Positions 18,573-27,099 are shown, numbered from the stretch's first letter. The stretch: DNA of 64,000 bases from Sphingomonas hominis (GCF_013328205.1 NZ_JABULH010000002.1:186001-250000); one strand, 5' to 3'. Program-made: numbers and translations. Notes: generated from the sequence alone by a model not told the origin.

Positions 18573-18833
18573 GCGCGGGGTTCCGGGCTGAGGCTGTGGA
18601 GGGGCGTCATAGGGCGATACGCGCGAGGCCCCAAGCGGGATGCGGTTGCAAAAAGGCGAAGTGGAGGAAGTGGAGGTTCACGGCGGTGTTTTCGCGCGGG
18701 CAGGATGGGGCGGTGTGGACGAAGATGGGCGGGGCGCATGGCTAAGAGTTGGCAGGTCGGTCGAGGGTAGGACAGTCGTAGGTAGGATATGGCGACGTCG
18801 AAGTGACGAGCAAATGTGAAGCGATGCGGCGAC

Positions 18834-18943
18834 CTGCTCCCCTCCCTGGCAAGGGAGGGGCTGGGGGTGGGTGGCGCGGCGAGGTGATGCTTCGCGTCGA
18901 GACTACCCACCCCCGACCCCTCCCTTGCCAGGGAGGGGAGCAG
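18834..18943. repeat. Large inverted repeat of the GGGAGGGG family
   Basis: Arms of 39 bases (18834-18872 and 18905-18943) are complementary at 37 positions and separated by 32 bases. Each arm itself contains the self-pairing CCTCCCTGGCAAGGGAGG. The whole can form one long stem-loop on either strand. Confidence 0.85.
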
Positions 18944-18946
18944 GAA

Positions 18947-18981
18947 GAAGCGGGGTCCCGGGTCAAGGCCGAATTGACGGG
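18947..18981. repeat. Single REP-like arm
   Basis: GAAGCGGGGTCCCGGGTCAA and GGCCGAATTGACGG match the right arm of the REP-like family with mismatches. The partner arm is missing, so this is a single-arm copy. Confidence 0.55.
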
Positions 18982-19045
18982 ACACAGAATCGTGACGGCC
19001 CAGAAGATCCGCAAGCCCACTTGTCGTTCGTCGACATCGTGAACG

Positions 19046-19078
19046 AACAAGGCCGCCGCGGATCGCTCCGCGACGGCC
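19046..19078 (-). terminator. Intrinsic terminator of the DegP gene
   Basis: On the minus strand GGCCGTCGCGGA pairs with TCCGCGGCGGCC over 12 positions (one G-U) around a GCGA loop, followed by TTGTT. It lies 27 bases after the DegP stop. Confidence 0.8.
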
Positions 19079-19104
19079 CTCATGTTCCGGCCAGAAAGCG
19101 CGCC

Positions 19105-20652
19105 TTACTTGATCTTCACCGGGATGAAGACGCCGCTGGTGCGCTGGCGGGTGATCTGGAGCAGCACCTGCGGGCGGTTGGCGGCCTTTGCCGCAGCGAC
19201 CGCGCGCGCTACATCGGCGGCGGTGCGGACCGGGGTCGAGTTGACCGCCGAGATCACGTCGCCGCGCTTGAGCTTCTGCGCCGCATCCGACGACGGATCG
19301 GTCGCGGCGACCACCACACCCTGCACGGTCGAGTCGACGCCGATTGACCGCGCGATCTGCGGGGTGAGCGGCTGCACCGTCACGCCGAGCGAGCTTGCCG
19401 CGGGCGCGGCGGGCGTGTCGTCGTCGGGGATGCCGTCATTGTCGTCGCCGCCGTTGCCGGTCAGCGCGGCGAGCTGATCGTCCGCCGGGCGTACGGTCAC
19501 CGTCGCATTGAGCGTCGTCGGGCGCCCGTCGCGGATTACGTCGAGGCGGGTGGAGGTGCCCGGCGTCGTGTTGGCGACGAGGTAGGACAAGGTCTTGTCC
19601 GGGGTAACGGGCGTGCCGCCGACCGCGGTCACGACGTCACCCGCGCGCAGGCCGGCCTTGGCGCCCGGACCGCCCGGCTCGACCCGGCCGATGATCTCAC
19701 CGACGTTCTTCTGCAGGCCGAGTGCGGCGGCAATGTCGTCGGTCACCGGCTGGATGCTGACGCCCAGGTAACCGCGCTTGACCGACTGACCCTTCATCAG
19801 CGTGTCGATGATCGGACGCGCCTCGGATGCGGGGATCGCGAAGCCGATGCCGATATTGCCGCCCGACTGCGAGTAGATCTGGCTGTTGATGCCGATCACG
19901 TTACCGTTCAGATCGAACATCGGGCCGCCAGAGTTACCCTGGTTGATCGCAGCGTCGGTCTGGATGAAGCTGTCGAACGGACCGTTGCCGGTCGAACGGT
20001 GCACCGCCGAGATGATGCCCGCGGTCACGGTGCCCCCTAACCCGAACGGCTGGCCGATCGCGACCACCCAGTCGCCGACGCGCGACCGCGCCGAGTCGCC
20101 GAACCTCACGAACGGCAGCGCAGTCGGTGACGTGATCTTGAGCAGCGCCAAGTCGGAAGTCGGATCGCGCCCGATCAGCTTGGCGGTATATTCCTTGCGA
20201 TCCTGCAAGGTGACGGTGATCGACTCAACGGTCGCGCCGCGCCCGGCGGGAGCGATGACGTGGTTGTTGGTGACAACGTAACCGTCGGATGAGATCAGGA
20301 AGCCGGAGCCGAGCGACTGGCCCTCGCGCGTGACCGGTGCGCCGCCCTGACCACCCTGACCGCCGCCGAACTGGTTGAACAATTCGCCGAACGGCGTGCC
20401 CGAGAACGGGTTCGCCTGCCGCTGCACCGTCACCTTCTGCGTGGTGGAGATGTTGACCACCGCGGGTTGCAGCTTCGCCACCATGTCGGCGAAGCTCATC
20501 GGTGCGCCGGCGCGCGGTGCCTGCGCGCTGATCGCGCCGGGTTCGTTCTGCGCGGTTTGCGCGATGGCGGGGTTCTGCAGGGTCAGCGACGCCGCGGTTC
20601 CGCCGAGGAGAAGCGCGCCGGTGAGGGCGTAGGCGTAACGCACTTTCTTCAT
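19105..20652 (-). CDS. degP: DegP/HtrA (Do family) periplasmic serine protease
   Basis: Degrades and chaperones misfolded envelope proteins. The 515-residue product has a signal peptide (MKKVRYAYALTGALLLGG...), a trypsin-like domain with triad H131 (TNNHVIAP), D167 (PTSDLALLKI) and S241 (QGNSGGPMFD), and two PDZ domains (about 275-370 and 420-510). A Gln/Gly-rich loop (FNQFGGGQGGQGG, about 92-104) follows the LA-loop position typical of DegP. The first in-frame ATG of the longer frame would add MDDRED; MKKVRY is chosen for its GAGAGGAC ribosome site. It lies directly downstream of hflKC on the same strand, with its own likely promoter between. Confidence 0.95.
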   Translation of the reverse strand: MKKVRYAYALTGALLLGGTAASLTLQNPAIAQTAQNEPGAISAQAPRAGAPMSFADMVAKLQPAVVNISTTQKVTVQRQANPFSGTPFGELFNQFGGGQGGQGGAPVTREGQSLGSGFLISSDGYVVTNNHVIAPAGRGATVESITVTLQDRKEYTAKLIGRDPTSDLALLKITSPTALPFVRFGDSARSRVGDWVVAIGQPFGLGGTVTAGIISAVHRSTGNGPFDSFIQTDAAINQGNSGGPMFDLNGNVIGINSQIYSQSGGNIGIGFAIPASEARPIIDTLMKGQSVKRGYLGVSIQPVTDDIAAALGLQKNVGEIIGRVEPGGPGAKAGLRAGDVVTAVGGTPVTPDKTLSYLVANTTPGTSTRLDVIRDGRPTTLNATVTVRPADDQLAALTGNGGDDNDGIPDDDTPAAPAASSLGVTVQPLTPQIARSIGVDSTVQGVVVAATDPSSDAAQKLKRGDVISAVNSTPVRTAADVARAVAAAKAANRPQVLLQITRQRTSGVFIPVKIK

Positions 20653-20715
20653 GTCCTCTCGATCATCCATCTACAAAGGGAGGAAATACCGCTCAGTCAT
20701 GCCGGGCATGCGATG

Positions 20716-20740
20716 AACGGCGTTTGAATATGAACGCTCC
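20716..20740 (-). promoter_or_regulatory. Possible EcfG-type stress promoter for degP
   Basis: GGAGC, then 16 bases, then CGTT on the minus strand, one mismatch from the alphaproteobacterial general stress consensus GGAAC-N16-CGTT. It lies about 65 bases before the degP start. The match is short, so chance is possible. Confidence 0.3.
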
Positions 20741-20748
20741 ACAACATC

Positions 20749-20776
20749 GATCGGCCCCGTTCGCTCAAGGCCGATC
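20749..20776 (-). terminator. Hairpin between hflC and degP
   Basis: GATCGGCC pairs with GGCCGATC (eight base pairs) around a 12-base loop, 18 bases after the hflC stop. There is no U tract. It could attenuate hflKC transcription into degP. Confidence 0.35.
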
Positions 20777-20793
20777 ACCCCTTTATTCTTGCC

Positions 20794-21684
20794 TCAACGC
20801 CCCGCTGCGCGACCACGACCTTCGAACTCGCGCAGATAGGAATTGCCCGGGCTCATGATGATGTTGGTCGAACCCTTGGGATCAGGCCCGCCGTCGGCGC
20901 CGAAGGTGTGACGGTACGACTGCATCGCGCGGTAGAAGTCGTAGAAATCGGCATCCTTGCTGAACGCGTCGGCGTAGATGCGCGCGGCCTGCGCATCGCT
21001 CTCGGCCCGGACGATCTGCGCCTGCTTCTGACCCTGCGCGCGGATCGTGTTCGCCTCCTGCTGCCGCGCGGTGCGCATCCGCTGGAGCGCGCTTTCGAGC
21101 GGGCTGCCGTCGGGCAGGTCGGCATGCTTGATCCGCACATCGACGATTTCGGCACCATATTGCCGCGCGTCACGCTGGAGCGATGCCTGGATCGCATCCA
21201 TCACCCGGCCACGCTCGGGGCTGAGCAGGCTGGAGAAGGGCACCTTGCCCAGTTCGTTGCGAAGCGCAGTGCCGAGCAGCGGGCGCAACTGGTCCGCCAC
21301 GCGCTCTTCGGTGTTCGACGTGCTGCCGGTCGAGGTCACCGCGCGAAGCGGGTCGACGATGCGAAAGCGCGCGAAGGCATCAACGTTCAACCGCAACTGA
21401 TCGGTCGACAGCACCAGCGTGTTGTCGAGATCGGCATCGAGCACGCGCTTGTCGATCCACACGATCTTGTCGATGAACGGTACGCGCGCGATCACGCCTG
21501 CGCCGGTATTACCGATCACCTGGCCGGGCACGTATTTGTTGATGACGCCGCCGACCGGATTGTTGAGCCTGAGCACCACCGCCTGTTGCGTTTCGGGCAC
21601 GATCGCGAAGGTGGCGGCGGCGACAATGACCGCGATCAGCGCGGCGAAACCGGCGGCGACGGGATTTTGGAGGATGCGGGGCAT
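20794..21684 (-). CDS. hflC: HflC protease modulator
   Basis: An SPFH/prohibitin-family membrane protein. With HflK it forms the ring-like HflKC complex that surrounds and regulates the FtsH protease in the inner membrane. The 296-residue product has one N-terminal membrane anchor (about 11-31) and an SPFH domain with RLNNPVGGVINKYVPG and RFRIVDPLRAV. A helical C-terminal region (about 175-255) contains QRMRTARQQEANTIRAQGQKQAQIVRAESDAQAARIYADAF. The ATG shares its first base with the hflK stop, which shows coupling. ftsH itself is 32 kb away in this window. Confidence 0.95.
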   Translation of the reverse strand: MPRILQNPVAAGFAALIAVIVAAATFAIVPETQQAVVLRLNNPVGGVINKYVPGQVIGNTGAGVIARVPFIDKIVWIDKRVLDADLDNTLVLSTDQLRLNVDAFARFRIVDPLRAVTSTGSTSNTEERVADQLRPLLGTALRNELGKVPFSSLLSPERGRVMDAIQASLQRDARQYGAEIVDVRIKHADLPDGSPLESALQRMRTARQQEANTIRAQGQKQAQIVRAESDAQAARIYADAFSKDADFYDFYRAMQSYRHTFGADGGPDPKGSTNIIMSPGNSYLREFEGRGRAAGR

Positions 21685-22835
21685 CAGCGGGCACCCTCCT
21701 GCGGCGCGGGTGCCAGGGTGGGCGTCGCCGCGGCCGCTTCCTCGCCCGGCTCACGCAGGCGGCGCGTGCGGTCGAGCGGCAGGTACGGGGTCACGCCGTT
21801 CGGCTCCACGATCGTCTTGTCGGTATTGGCCAGCACGGCCTCCATGGTCTCGTAGTACATGCGGCGGCGCGTCACTTCGGGCGCCAAGCGATATTGCTCG
21901 TACACCTTGTCGAACGACGCGGCCTCGCCCTGCGCGCGCGCGATCACCTGTTGCGCGTAGGAGCGCGCGTTGTTGAGGTTGCCGACCGCTTCCTGCTGCG
22001 CGGCGGTGACCGCGTTAAAATCGTCGATCAGGCTCGCCGGTGCGGACGCCTGCTTGATCGAGACGCCCTGGATGCGGACGCCAGCCTGGTAGCTGTCGAG
22101 GATTTCCTGCATCGCTTGGGTCACGCGCGCCTCGATGTTGGTGCGGCCGGCACCGATCGCCTGTTCGAGCGTCGTGGTGGCCAGCACCGCGCGCATCGCG
22201 CTCTCGGCGGTGGCGCGCACGGTTTCCTGCGGGTCCTTGATCTCGAACACGTAGTTGCGCGGATCGGACACGCGCCAGCGCACCGTGTAAGCCAGGTCGA
22301 TGATGTTCTGGTCGCCCGTCAGCACGTTCTCGCCGCCCTCGCCGGGAAATTCGTCGGTGCGGACCTGCTCGACGTCGACCTTGGTGACGCGCGTCAGCGG
22401 GGTCGGCAGCGTCAGGCGGATGCCCGGTTCGAGCATGCCGGAATAACGGCCAAAGAAGGTCACCACGCCGCGCTGCTGCGGGCCGATCTGGTGGATCGAG
22501 GTGAACAGGACCCACAGCAGCACCAGCAACCCGACGCCGAGCAACCACAGATTGCGGGCGTTGGCGCCGATCGGCAGTTGCGGACCACGCCCGCCGCCGC
22601 CACCGCCGCCGGTCGAGCCGCGCGCGCGTTTCAGGAATTCGTCGAGCGCGGTCGGCTTGTTGCCACCGCTCGTGTTGCCGCCGCCGGGGGGAACCGACCA
22701 CGGGTTGCGCGGGCCGCTCTTGTCGCCTTTGCCATCGCCATTGTCGCCGCCTCCGCTGCCCCACGGGCTATTGTTGTCGGCGGACAGGATGTGGGGGCGG
22801 CGAGGGCGCCAGAACGGGCGCGGCAAGGTCGTCAT
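21684..22835 (-). CDS. hflK: HflK protease modulator
   Basis: Partner of HflC. The 383-residue protein has a long Gly/Asn/Lys-rich cytoplasmic N-terminus (GSGGGDNGDGKGDKSG, TGGGGGGGRG). One membrane helix (about 92-112, LWLLGVGLLVLLWVLFTSI) precedes the SPFH domain with GPQQRGVVTFFGRYSGMLEPG and VRWRVSDPRNYVFEIKDP. A coiled-coil-like helical region contains NNARSYAQQVIARAQGEAASFDKVYEQY. The Gly-rich tail is typical of HflK. It is divergent from the mrp gene, sharing a 72-base promoter region. Confidence 0.95.
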   Translation of the reverse strand: MTTLPRPFWRPRRPHILSADNNSPWGSGGGDNGDGKGDKSGPRNPWSVPPGGGNTSGGNKPTALDEFLKRARGSTGGGGGGGRGPQLPIGANARNLWLLGVGLLVLLWVLFTSIHQIGPQQRGVVTFFGRYSGMLEPGIRLTLPTPLTRVTKVDVEQVRTDEFPGEGGENVLTGDQNIIDLAYTVRWRVSDPRNYVFEIKDPQETVRATAESAMRAVLATTTLEQAIGAGRTNIEARVTQAMQEILDSYQAGVRIQGVSIKQASAPASLIDDFNAVTAAQQEAVGNLNNARSYAQQVIARAQGEAASFDKVYEQYRLAPEVTRRRMYYETMEAVLANTDKTIVEPNGVTPYLPLDRTRRLREPGEEAAAATPTLAPAPQEGAR

Positions 22836-22907
22836 GCTATCTTTATAGGAGCCGCGCGCGCGAAAAACAGTGGCAAGCGGCCGTCACGGGCGTAACGCTG
22901 CGCGTCC

Positions 22908-23852
22908 ATGGACGAAGAACAGGTGAAGGGCGCGGTTGCTGCGGTTGCGGGAACGCGCGCGACGGTCCGCATAGACGGTCAGCGGATCGGCGTGGTGGTG
23001 GACGCGAGCGGGCTCGACAACCGGGCGCGCGATGCGCTGGAGGCGAGTGTGCGGATGGCGGCGAGCGTGCCCGGCGCGGAGCTGCGCGTCGTCGTCACCG
23101 CCGAGCGCCCGACCCGCCGGCTGATCGCGGTAGCGAGCGGCAAGGGCGGGGTGGGCAAGTCGACGCTATCGGCGAACCTCGCGATTGCGCTGGCGCGTGG
23201 AGGCCGGCGCGTCGGGCTGGTCGACGCTGACATCTACGGCCCCTCGCAGCCGCGGCTGATGGCCGTGGAGGGCACGCGCCCGGAAGCGCGCGACAAGGTG
23301 CTGATCCCCGTGCAGACACCGTACGGTGTGCCGCTGTTGTCGATGGGGCAGTTGGTCGAGCCCGGCCGGGCGCTCGCGTGGCGAGGGCCGATGACGGCGG
23401 GCGCGCTGGGGCAGATGGTCGACGCCGAATGGGGGATCGCCGACACGTTGGTGGTCGATCTGCCGCCGGGCACTGGCGACGTGCAGTTGACGATGGTGCA
23501 GAAGCACCGCCCGGCGGGCGCGGTGATCGTCTCGACACCGCAGGACCTGGCGCTGATCGACGCGCGCCGCGCGATCGACCTGTTCGACAAGGCGGGCGTG
23601 CCGATCATCGGGCTGGTCGAGAACATGGCGGGCTACGTCTGCCCGCATTGCGGCGAGGTGTCCGATCCGTTCGGCAACGGCGGCGCGGAGGCGACCGCGC
23701 GCGCAGGCGGCATCCCATTCCTCGGGCGCGTGCCGCTCGACATCGCGATCCGCACCGCCTCGGACGCCGGGCAGCCGCCCGCGGCGGGTGAGGACGACCG
23801 CGTATTCGCGGGTATCGCGGCGCAGGTGGCGGACTGGTTGCAGCGCAACTGA
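22908..23852 (+). CDS. mrp: Mrp/ApbC-type iron-sulfur cluster carrier
   Basis: A P-loop NTPase that binds and passes on iron-sulfur clusters. The deviant Walker A GKGGVGKS is at 78-85, Walker B LVVDLPPGTGDVQLTM follows near 181, and the cluster-binding CPHC (C245, C248) lies in AGYVCPHCGEVSDPFG. The N-terminal part (1-65) is a shortened or diverged version of the usual MIP18-like domain. Length 314 residues, within the range of alphaproteobacterial members. Spaced 40 bases from a CoA-binding-protein gene in the same direction. Confidence 0.93.
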   Translation: MDEEQVKGAVAAVAGTRATVRIDGQRIGVVVDASGLDNRARDALEASVRMAASVPGAELRVVVTAERPTRRLIAVASGKGGVGKSTLSANLAIALARGGRRVGLVDADIYGPSQPRLMAVEGTRPEARDKVLIPVQTPYGVPLLSMGQLVEPGRALAWRGPMTAGALGQMVDAEWGIADTLVVDLPPGTGDVQLTMVQKHRPAGAVIVSTPQDLALIDARRAIDLFDKAGVPIIGLVENMAGYVCPHCGEVSDPFGNGGAEATARAGGIPFLGRVPLDIAIRTASDAGQPPAAGEDDRVFAGIAAQVADWLQRN

Positions 23853-23892
23853 GGCGGGGGCGGGGCGTTCGTTCGCGCAAAGGAGTTCGCCC

Positions 23893-24324
23893 ATGCCGCT
23901 GACGAGTGACGCCGACATCAAGGCCCTGCTGGAGGAAACGCGCACGATCGCGGTGGTCGGCGCGTCCGACCGGCCGGACCGCCCGTCGTTCCGCGTGATG
24001 AAGACGCTGCAGGACCACGGTTATCGTACCATCCCGGTCAATCCGCAGATCACCGGCGAGCACGTCCACGGCGAATATGTGTTTCGCGAACTCGGGCAGC
24101 TCGGTGACCCGATCGACATGGTCGACATCTTCCGCCGCTCCGACGCGGTCGGCGAGGTGGTGGATCAGGCGATCGCGATCGGTGCCAAGTCGATCTGGAT
24201 GCAATTGGGCGTGATCGACCAGCGCGCGGCGGCGCGTGCCGAGGCCGCCGGGCTCAAGGTGGTGATGGACCGCTGCCCCGCGATCGACCTGCCTCGGCTG
24301 GGCGTGGCGCGGATCGAGAAATAG
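23893..24324 (+). CDS. CoA-binding domain protein
   Basis: A 143-residue protein consisting of a single Rossmann-type CoA-binding domain (TIAVVGASDRPDRPSFRVMKTLQDHGYRTIPVNP near residues 18-51). The domain is closed by SIWMQLGVIDQRAAARAEAAGLKVVMDRCPAIDLPRLG. The family (YccU type) is widespread; its physiological role is unclear but it binds CoA or a related nucleotide. An AAAGGAG ribosome site precedes the ATG. Probably co-transcribed with mrp. Confidence 0.9.
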   Translation: MPLTSDADIKALLEETRTIAVVGASDRPDRPSFRVMKTLQDHGYRTIPVNPQITGEHVHGEYVFRELGQLGDPIDMVDIFRRSDAVGEVVDQAIAIGAKSIWMQLGVIDQRAAARAEAAGLKVVMDRCPAIDLPRLGVARIEK

Positions 24325-24441
24325 CCGCGGCGGGCGGCGCGCGGCTTCACTGCCGCTCGCGCCCGGCCAGCGACGCGGTCGGCTGTTGTTTCTTACACCC
24401 CCACTTGCCGCATCCTTGAGGCCGGCGCACGCTGCCGGACC

Positions 24442-24777
24442 ATGATCATTCTCATGCTGATGCTCGCCGGTGCCGATGACGCGATGGCGACCTACCGGGC
24501 CCGCACCGCGGCGGAGCATCGCTGCGTGATCGATCCCGATGCGACCGACGTCACCGTGTGCGGGCGGCGTCACGCCGATCGCTTCCGCGTACCGTTCGTC
24601 GGCGGCGCGAACGGCAACCGCACCGATGACGTGCCGTTCGAGCGCGAGGCGATGCTTCATCGCACCACGCCGATCGACGATCTGAGCCCCTTTCTGGTCG
24701 GCGGCGGACACGTGGGCGTGAGTGTAAGCACGCGGAACGGCGTCGGCGGCTACAAGTCGCGCGAACTGGCTAAGTAA
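24442..24777 (+). CDS. Small secreted protein with CVxxxxxDVxVCGRR motif
   Basis: A 111-residue product with a short hydrophobic leader (MIILMLMLAGADDA), suggesting export. It has the pair of cysteines in RCVIDPDATDVTVCGRR, followed by DRFRVPFVGG, a motif also found in the product at 12995-13519 (RCVRPQGDDIIVCAG). The C-terminal half (GGGHVGVSVSTRNGVGGYKSRELAK) is Gly/Ser rich. No assigned family. The shared motif points to a small paralogous group of disulfide-containing envelope proteins in this genome. Confidence 0.6.
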   Translation: MIILMLMLAGADDAMATYRARTAAEHRCVIDPDATDVTVCGRRHADRFRVPFVGGANGNRTDDVPFEREAMLHRTTPIDDLSPFLVGGGHVGVSVSTRNGVGGYKSRELAK

Positions 24778-24889
24778 CGGGTCGGTGATCGCTGCGGCCG
24801 CGGCTTCCGGTGGGTCGCTGCGGGGCATTTGCGACCCGCGCTGATCCGGGAGCTATGACGCCGCGATCCTGCTGGTGGCATCCGTGAGA

Positions 24890-24923
24890 GCAAGCGGGAC
24901 CCCGGATCAAGTCCGGGGTGACG
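24890..24923. repeat. Single REP-like arm
   Basis: CAAGCGGGACCCCGGATCAA and GTCCGGGGTGACG, one arm of the REP-like family. It lies before the permease gene. Confidence 0.7.
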
Positions 24924-25040
24924 ATAGGGATGGGTGTTGCAGCGCTTGTCTCGACTTGCCGGTGGCATCCGTTCGGCCGGCCCTTTCGCGAGCGGTCGCA
25001 TCTGTTACGATCCTCCGCAAACACGAACGGGGGTTGCCGC

Positions 25041-26444
25041 ATGTCCAGTCTTTTCCGCCGCAAGCCGATGGCGCCGCCCGCGCCGAACGCGCACGGCCAC
25101 GTGCTCGCGCGGACCTTGTCGTGGCCGCATCTGGTCGCGCTCGGCGTCGGGGCGATCGTGGGCACCGGCATCCTGACGCTGATCGGCGTCGGCGTGGATC
25201 GTGCGGGGCCGTCGGTGATCCTGAGCTTCGTCATTGCGGGCGCGATCTGTGCCTGCGCCGCGCTCGCTTATGCCGAGATGGCGACGATGATCCCCACCTC
25301 GGGCAGTGCGTACACCTACAGCTACGTCGTGCTGGGCGAGGTGATCGCCAGGGTGATCGGCTGGTCGCTGATCCTCGAATATTCGCTGGTGGTCTCGACG
25401 GTCGCGGTCGGCTGGTCGGGCTATGCCGCGCCGCTGCTCACACCGCTCGGTTTCCCGGTCGCGTTGACGCAGGGGCCGGAATTGGGCGGATTGGTCAACG
25501 TGCCCGCGATCTTCATCATCGCGGTGGTCGCGGGTTTGCTCAGCCTGGGCACGAAGGAGAGCGCGACGCTCAACGCGGTGCTGGTGGTGATCAAGCTGAT
25601 CGCGCTGGCCGTCTTCGTCGCGGTCGCGCTGCCGCATTTCGACGGCGCGAACCTGCAACCGTTCATGCCGTTCGGCTTCGCCAAGTCGGTGTCGCCGGAC
25701 GGGGTGGAGCGCGGCGTGATGGCGGCGGCGGCGATCATCTTCTTCGCCTTCTACGGTTTCGACGCGATCTCGACCGCGGCGGAGGAGACGAAGAATCCGG
25801 GGCGCGATCTGGCGATCGGGATCGTCGGATCGATGGTGGCGTGCGTGGTGATCTACATGTTGGTCGCGGTCGCCGCCGTTGGCGCATTGTCGTTCACGCG
25901 CTTCGCCGACAGCCCCGAGCCGCTCGCGCTAATCCTGCGGGGTATCGGGCGGCCAGGCTTCGCGACATTCCTCGCGGTCAGCGCGGTGATCGCGCTGCCG
26001 ACGGTGCTGCTCGGGTTCCTGTTCGGGCAGAGCCGTATCTTCTTCGTGATGGCGCGCGACGGGTTGCTGCCGCAGGCGCTCGCCAAGGTGTCGGCGCGTG
26101 GCACGCCCGTGCGGATCACCGTGATGACAGCGGTGTTGGTCGCGATCATCGCGGGCGTGATGCCGATCGACGCGATCGCGGCGCTGGCGAATGCGGGCAC
26201 GCTGGCGGCGTTCATCGCGGTCTGCGTGGCGATGCTGGTGATGCGCCGGCGCGCGCCTGATGCGCCGCGGACGTTCCGCACCCCCGCGGCGTGGCCGGTC
26301 GGGATCATCGGGGTGCTCGGCTGCCTGTACCTGTTCTCCAGCCTGCCGAGCCGGACGCAGCTATACTTCGTGCTGTGGAACGCCGCCGGGCTGGTGCTCT
26401 ATTTCGCCTGGGGCCGCCGCCGCGCGAGTGCGATGCTCGGCTAG
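25041..26444 (+). CDS. APC-family amino acid permease
   Basis: A 467-residue inner-membrane transporter with about 12 hydrophobic helices. The first helix carries the APC hallmark ALGVGAIVGTGILTL (near 33-47), and the fourth-to-sixth region has KESATLNAVLVVIKLIALAVFVAVALP. An extended conserved FFAFYGFDAISTAAEETKNPGRDL lies near 233-256. The family imports amino acids or polyamines by proton symport; cationic-amino-acid-type features (EETKNP) fit, but the substrate cannot be set. Start MSSLFRRKP with a GGGGG ribosome site is preferred to upstream codons inside a REP arm. Confidence 0.88.
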   Translation: MSSLFRRKPMAPPAPNAHGHVLARTLSWPHLVALGVGAIVGTGILTLIGVGVDRAGPSVILSFVIAGAICACAALAYAEMATMIPTSGSAYTYSYVVLGEVIARVIGWSLILEYSLVVSTVAVGWSGYAAPLLTPLGFPVALTQGPELGGLVNVPAIFIIAVVAGLLSLGTKESATLNAVLVVIKLIALAVFVAVALPHFDGANLQPFMPFGFAKSVSPDGVERGVMAAAAIIFFAFYGFDAISTAAEETKNPGRDLAIGIVGSMVACVVIYMLVAVAAVGALSFTRFADSPEPLALILRGIGRPGFATFLAVSAVIALPTVLLGFLFGQSRIFFVMARDGLLPQALAKVSARGTPVRITVMTAVLVAIIAGVMPIDAIAALANAGTLAAFIAVCVAMLVMRRRAPDAPRTFRTPAAWPVGIIGVLGCLYLFSSLPSRTQLYFVLWNAAGLVLYFAWGRRRASAMLG

Positions 26445-26839
26445 GCCGGGCGGATGACGGAGGCGCCCGCCTCAGTGAGTAGCCGCGCCGCCTGTTCGTC
26501 GAAGGTGACGAGCGTCTCCGCGCCGAGGCGGCGCCCGTCTGCCTCGATCACCGCATCGGCGAAGTCGCCGCCGCGCTCCAGCAGCGCGAGCCCCGCCTCG
26601 ACTAGCGGCCACTCGGCCTGCACGCGCGGATCATCCAGTAAGAGGCGCAGCGCGGCAGCTACCTCTGTGCCGCTCCACTTGAAACGGCTGCGTAATACCC
26701 ACACCGTTTCAGCGAGGGCCACGATCGGCAGCGCAATCAACTCTGCCGCTGTTAAGAGGCGCAAAGCAGCGGCCAATTGGACCGCATCATCGGCGGCCAG
26801 AATCCTTACGAGAATGTTGGTGTCGACTGCGACTTTCAA
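26441..26839 (-). CDS. PIN-domain toxin (VapC-like)
   Basis: A 132-residue PIN nuclease. Acidic catalytic positions are visible: D6 in VDTNILVRIL, E43-like in LAETVWVLRS, and D/E in GGDFADAVIEADGRRLG and TFDEQAARLL. It is predicted to cleave structured RNA when free of antitoxin. The start is a TTG at 26839, overlapping the antitoxin stop (TTGA); a longer frame from an upstream ATG would add MGWRTRP, which overlaps antitoxin codons. Tight overlap supports co-translation and a working module. It converges with the permease gene, the two stop codons overlapping by four bases. Confidence 0.82.
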   Translation of the reverse strand: MKVAVDTNILVRILAADDAVQLAAALRLLTAAELIALPIVALAETVWVLRSRFKWSGTEVAAALRLLLDDPRVQAEWPLVEAGLALLERGGDFADAVIEADGRRLGAETLVTFDEQAARLLTEAGASVIRPA

Positions 26840-27099
26840 AGGTCGAGTTCGCCAGCCCACCCACGTGCAATTACCTCGTTCATCTCTTCGATCGACAGCG
26901 GCTTCTGTCCGGGACGATGCAGAACACCAATGGCGTCCTCTATGCGTCCGGTGCGGGCGCGCCGCTGCGGTGCGAGCGTCAGGCGACCGCCTGGTGCAGG
27001 GGTCACCTCCACCTTGTCGCCGGGGTGGAGCGCGAGATGCTGGAGCAACTCCTTCTTGAGCGTGATCTGGCCCTTGGCGGTAATCGTCAGCGTGGTCAT
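26836..27099 (-). CDS. AbrB/MazE-type antitoxin (VapB-like)
   Basis: An 87-residue protein with an N-terminal swapped-hairpin DNA-binding domain: MTTLTITAKGQITLKKELLQHLALHPGDKVEV, the AbrB/SpoVT fold. A C-terminal toxin-binding tail follows (GRIEDAIGVLHRPGQKPLSIEEMNEVIARGWA). It neutralises the PIN toxin and probably represses its own promoter. Toxin start and antitoxin stop overlap. The promoter lies in the 100 bases upstream, next to a REP-like arm. Confidence 0.83.
   Translation of the reverse strand: MTTLTITAKGQITLKKELLQHLALHPGDKVEVTPAPGGRLTLAPQRRARTGRIEDAIGVLHRPGQKPLSIEEMNEVIARGWAGELDL

Larger units (their letters stand above)
18573..19104. other. Long intergenic stretch with palindromic repeats
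   Basis: About 530 bases between the HerA-like and DegP genes. It holds the large inverted repeat at 18834-18943, a partial REP-like arm at 18947-18981 and a terminator at 19046-19078. No credible gene was seen. Confidence 0.6.
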
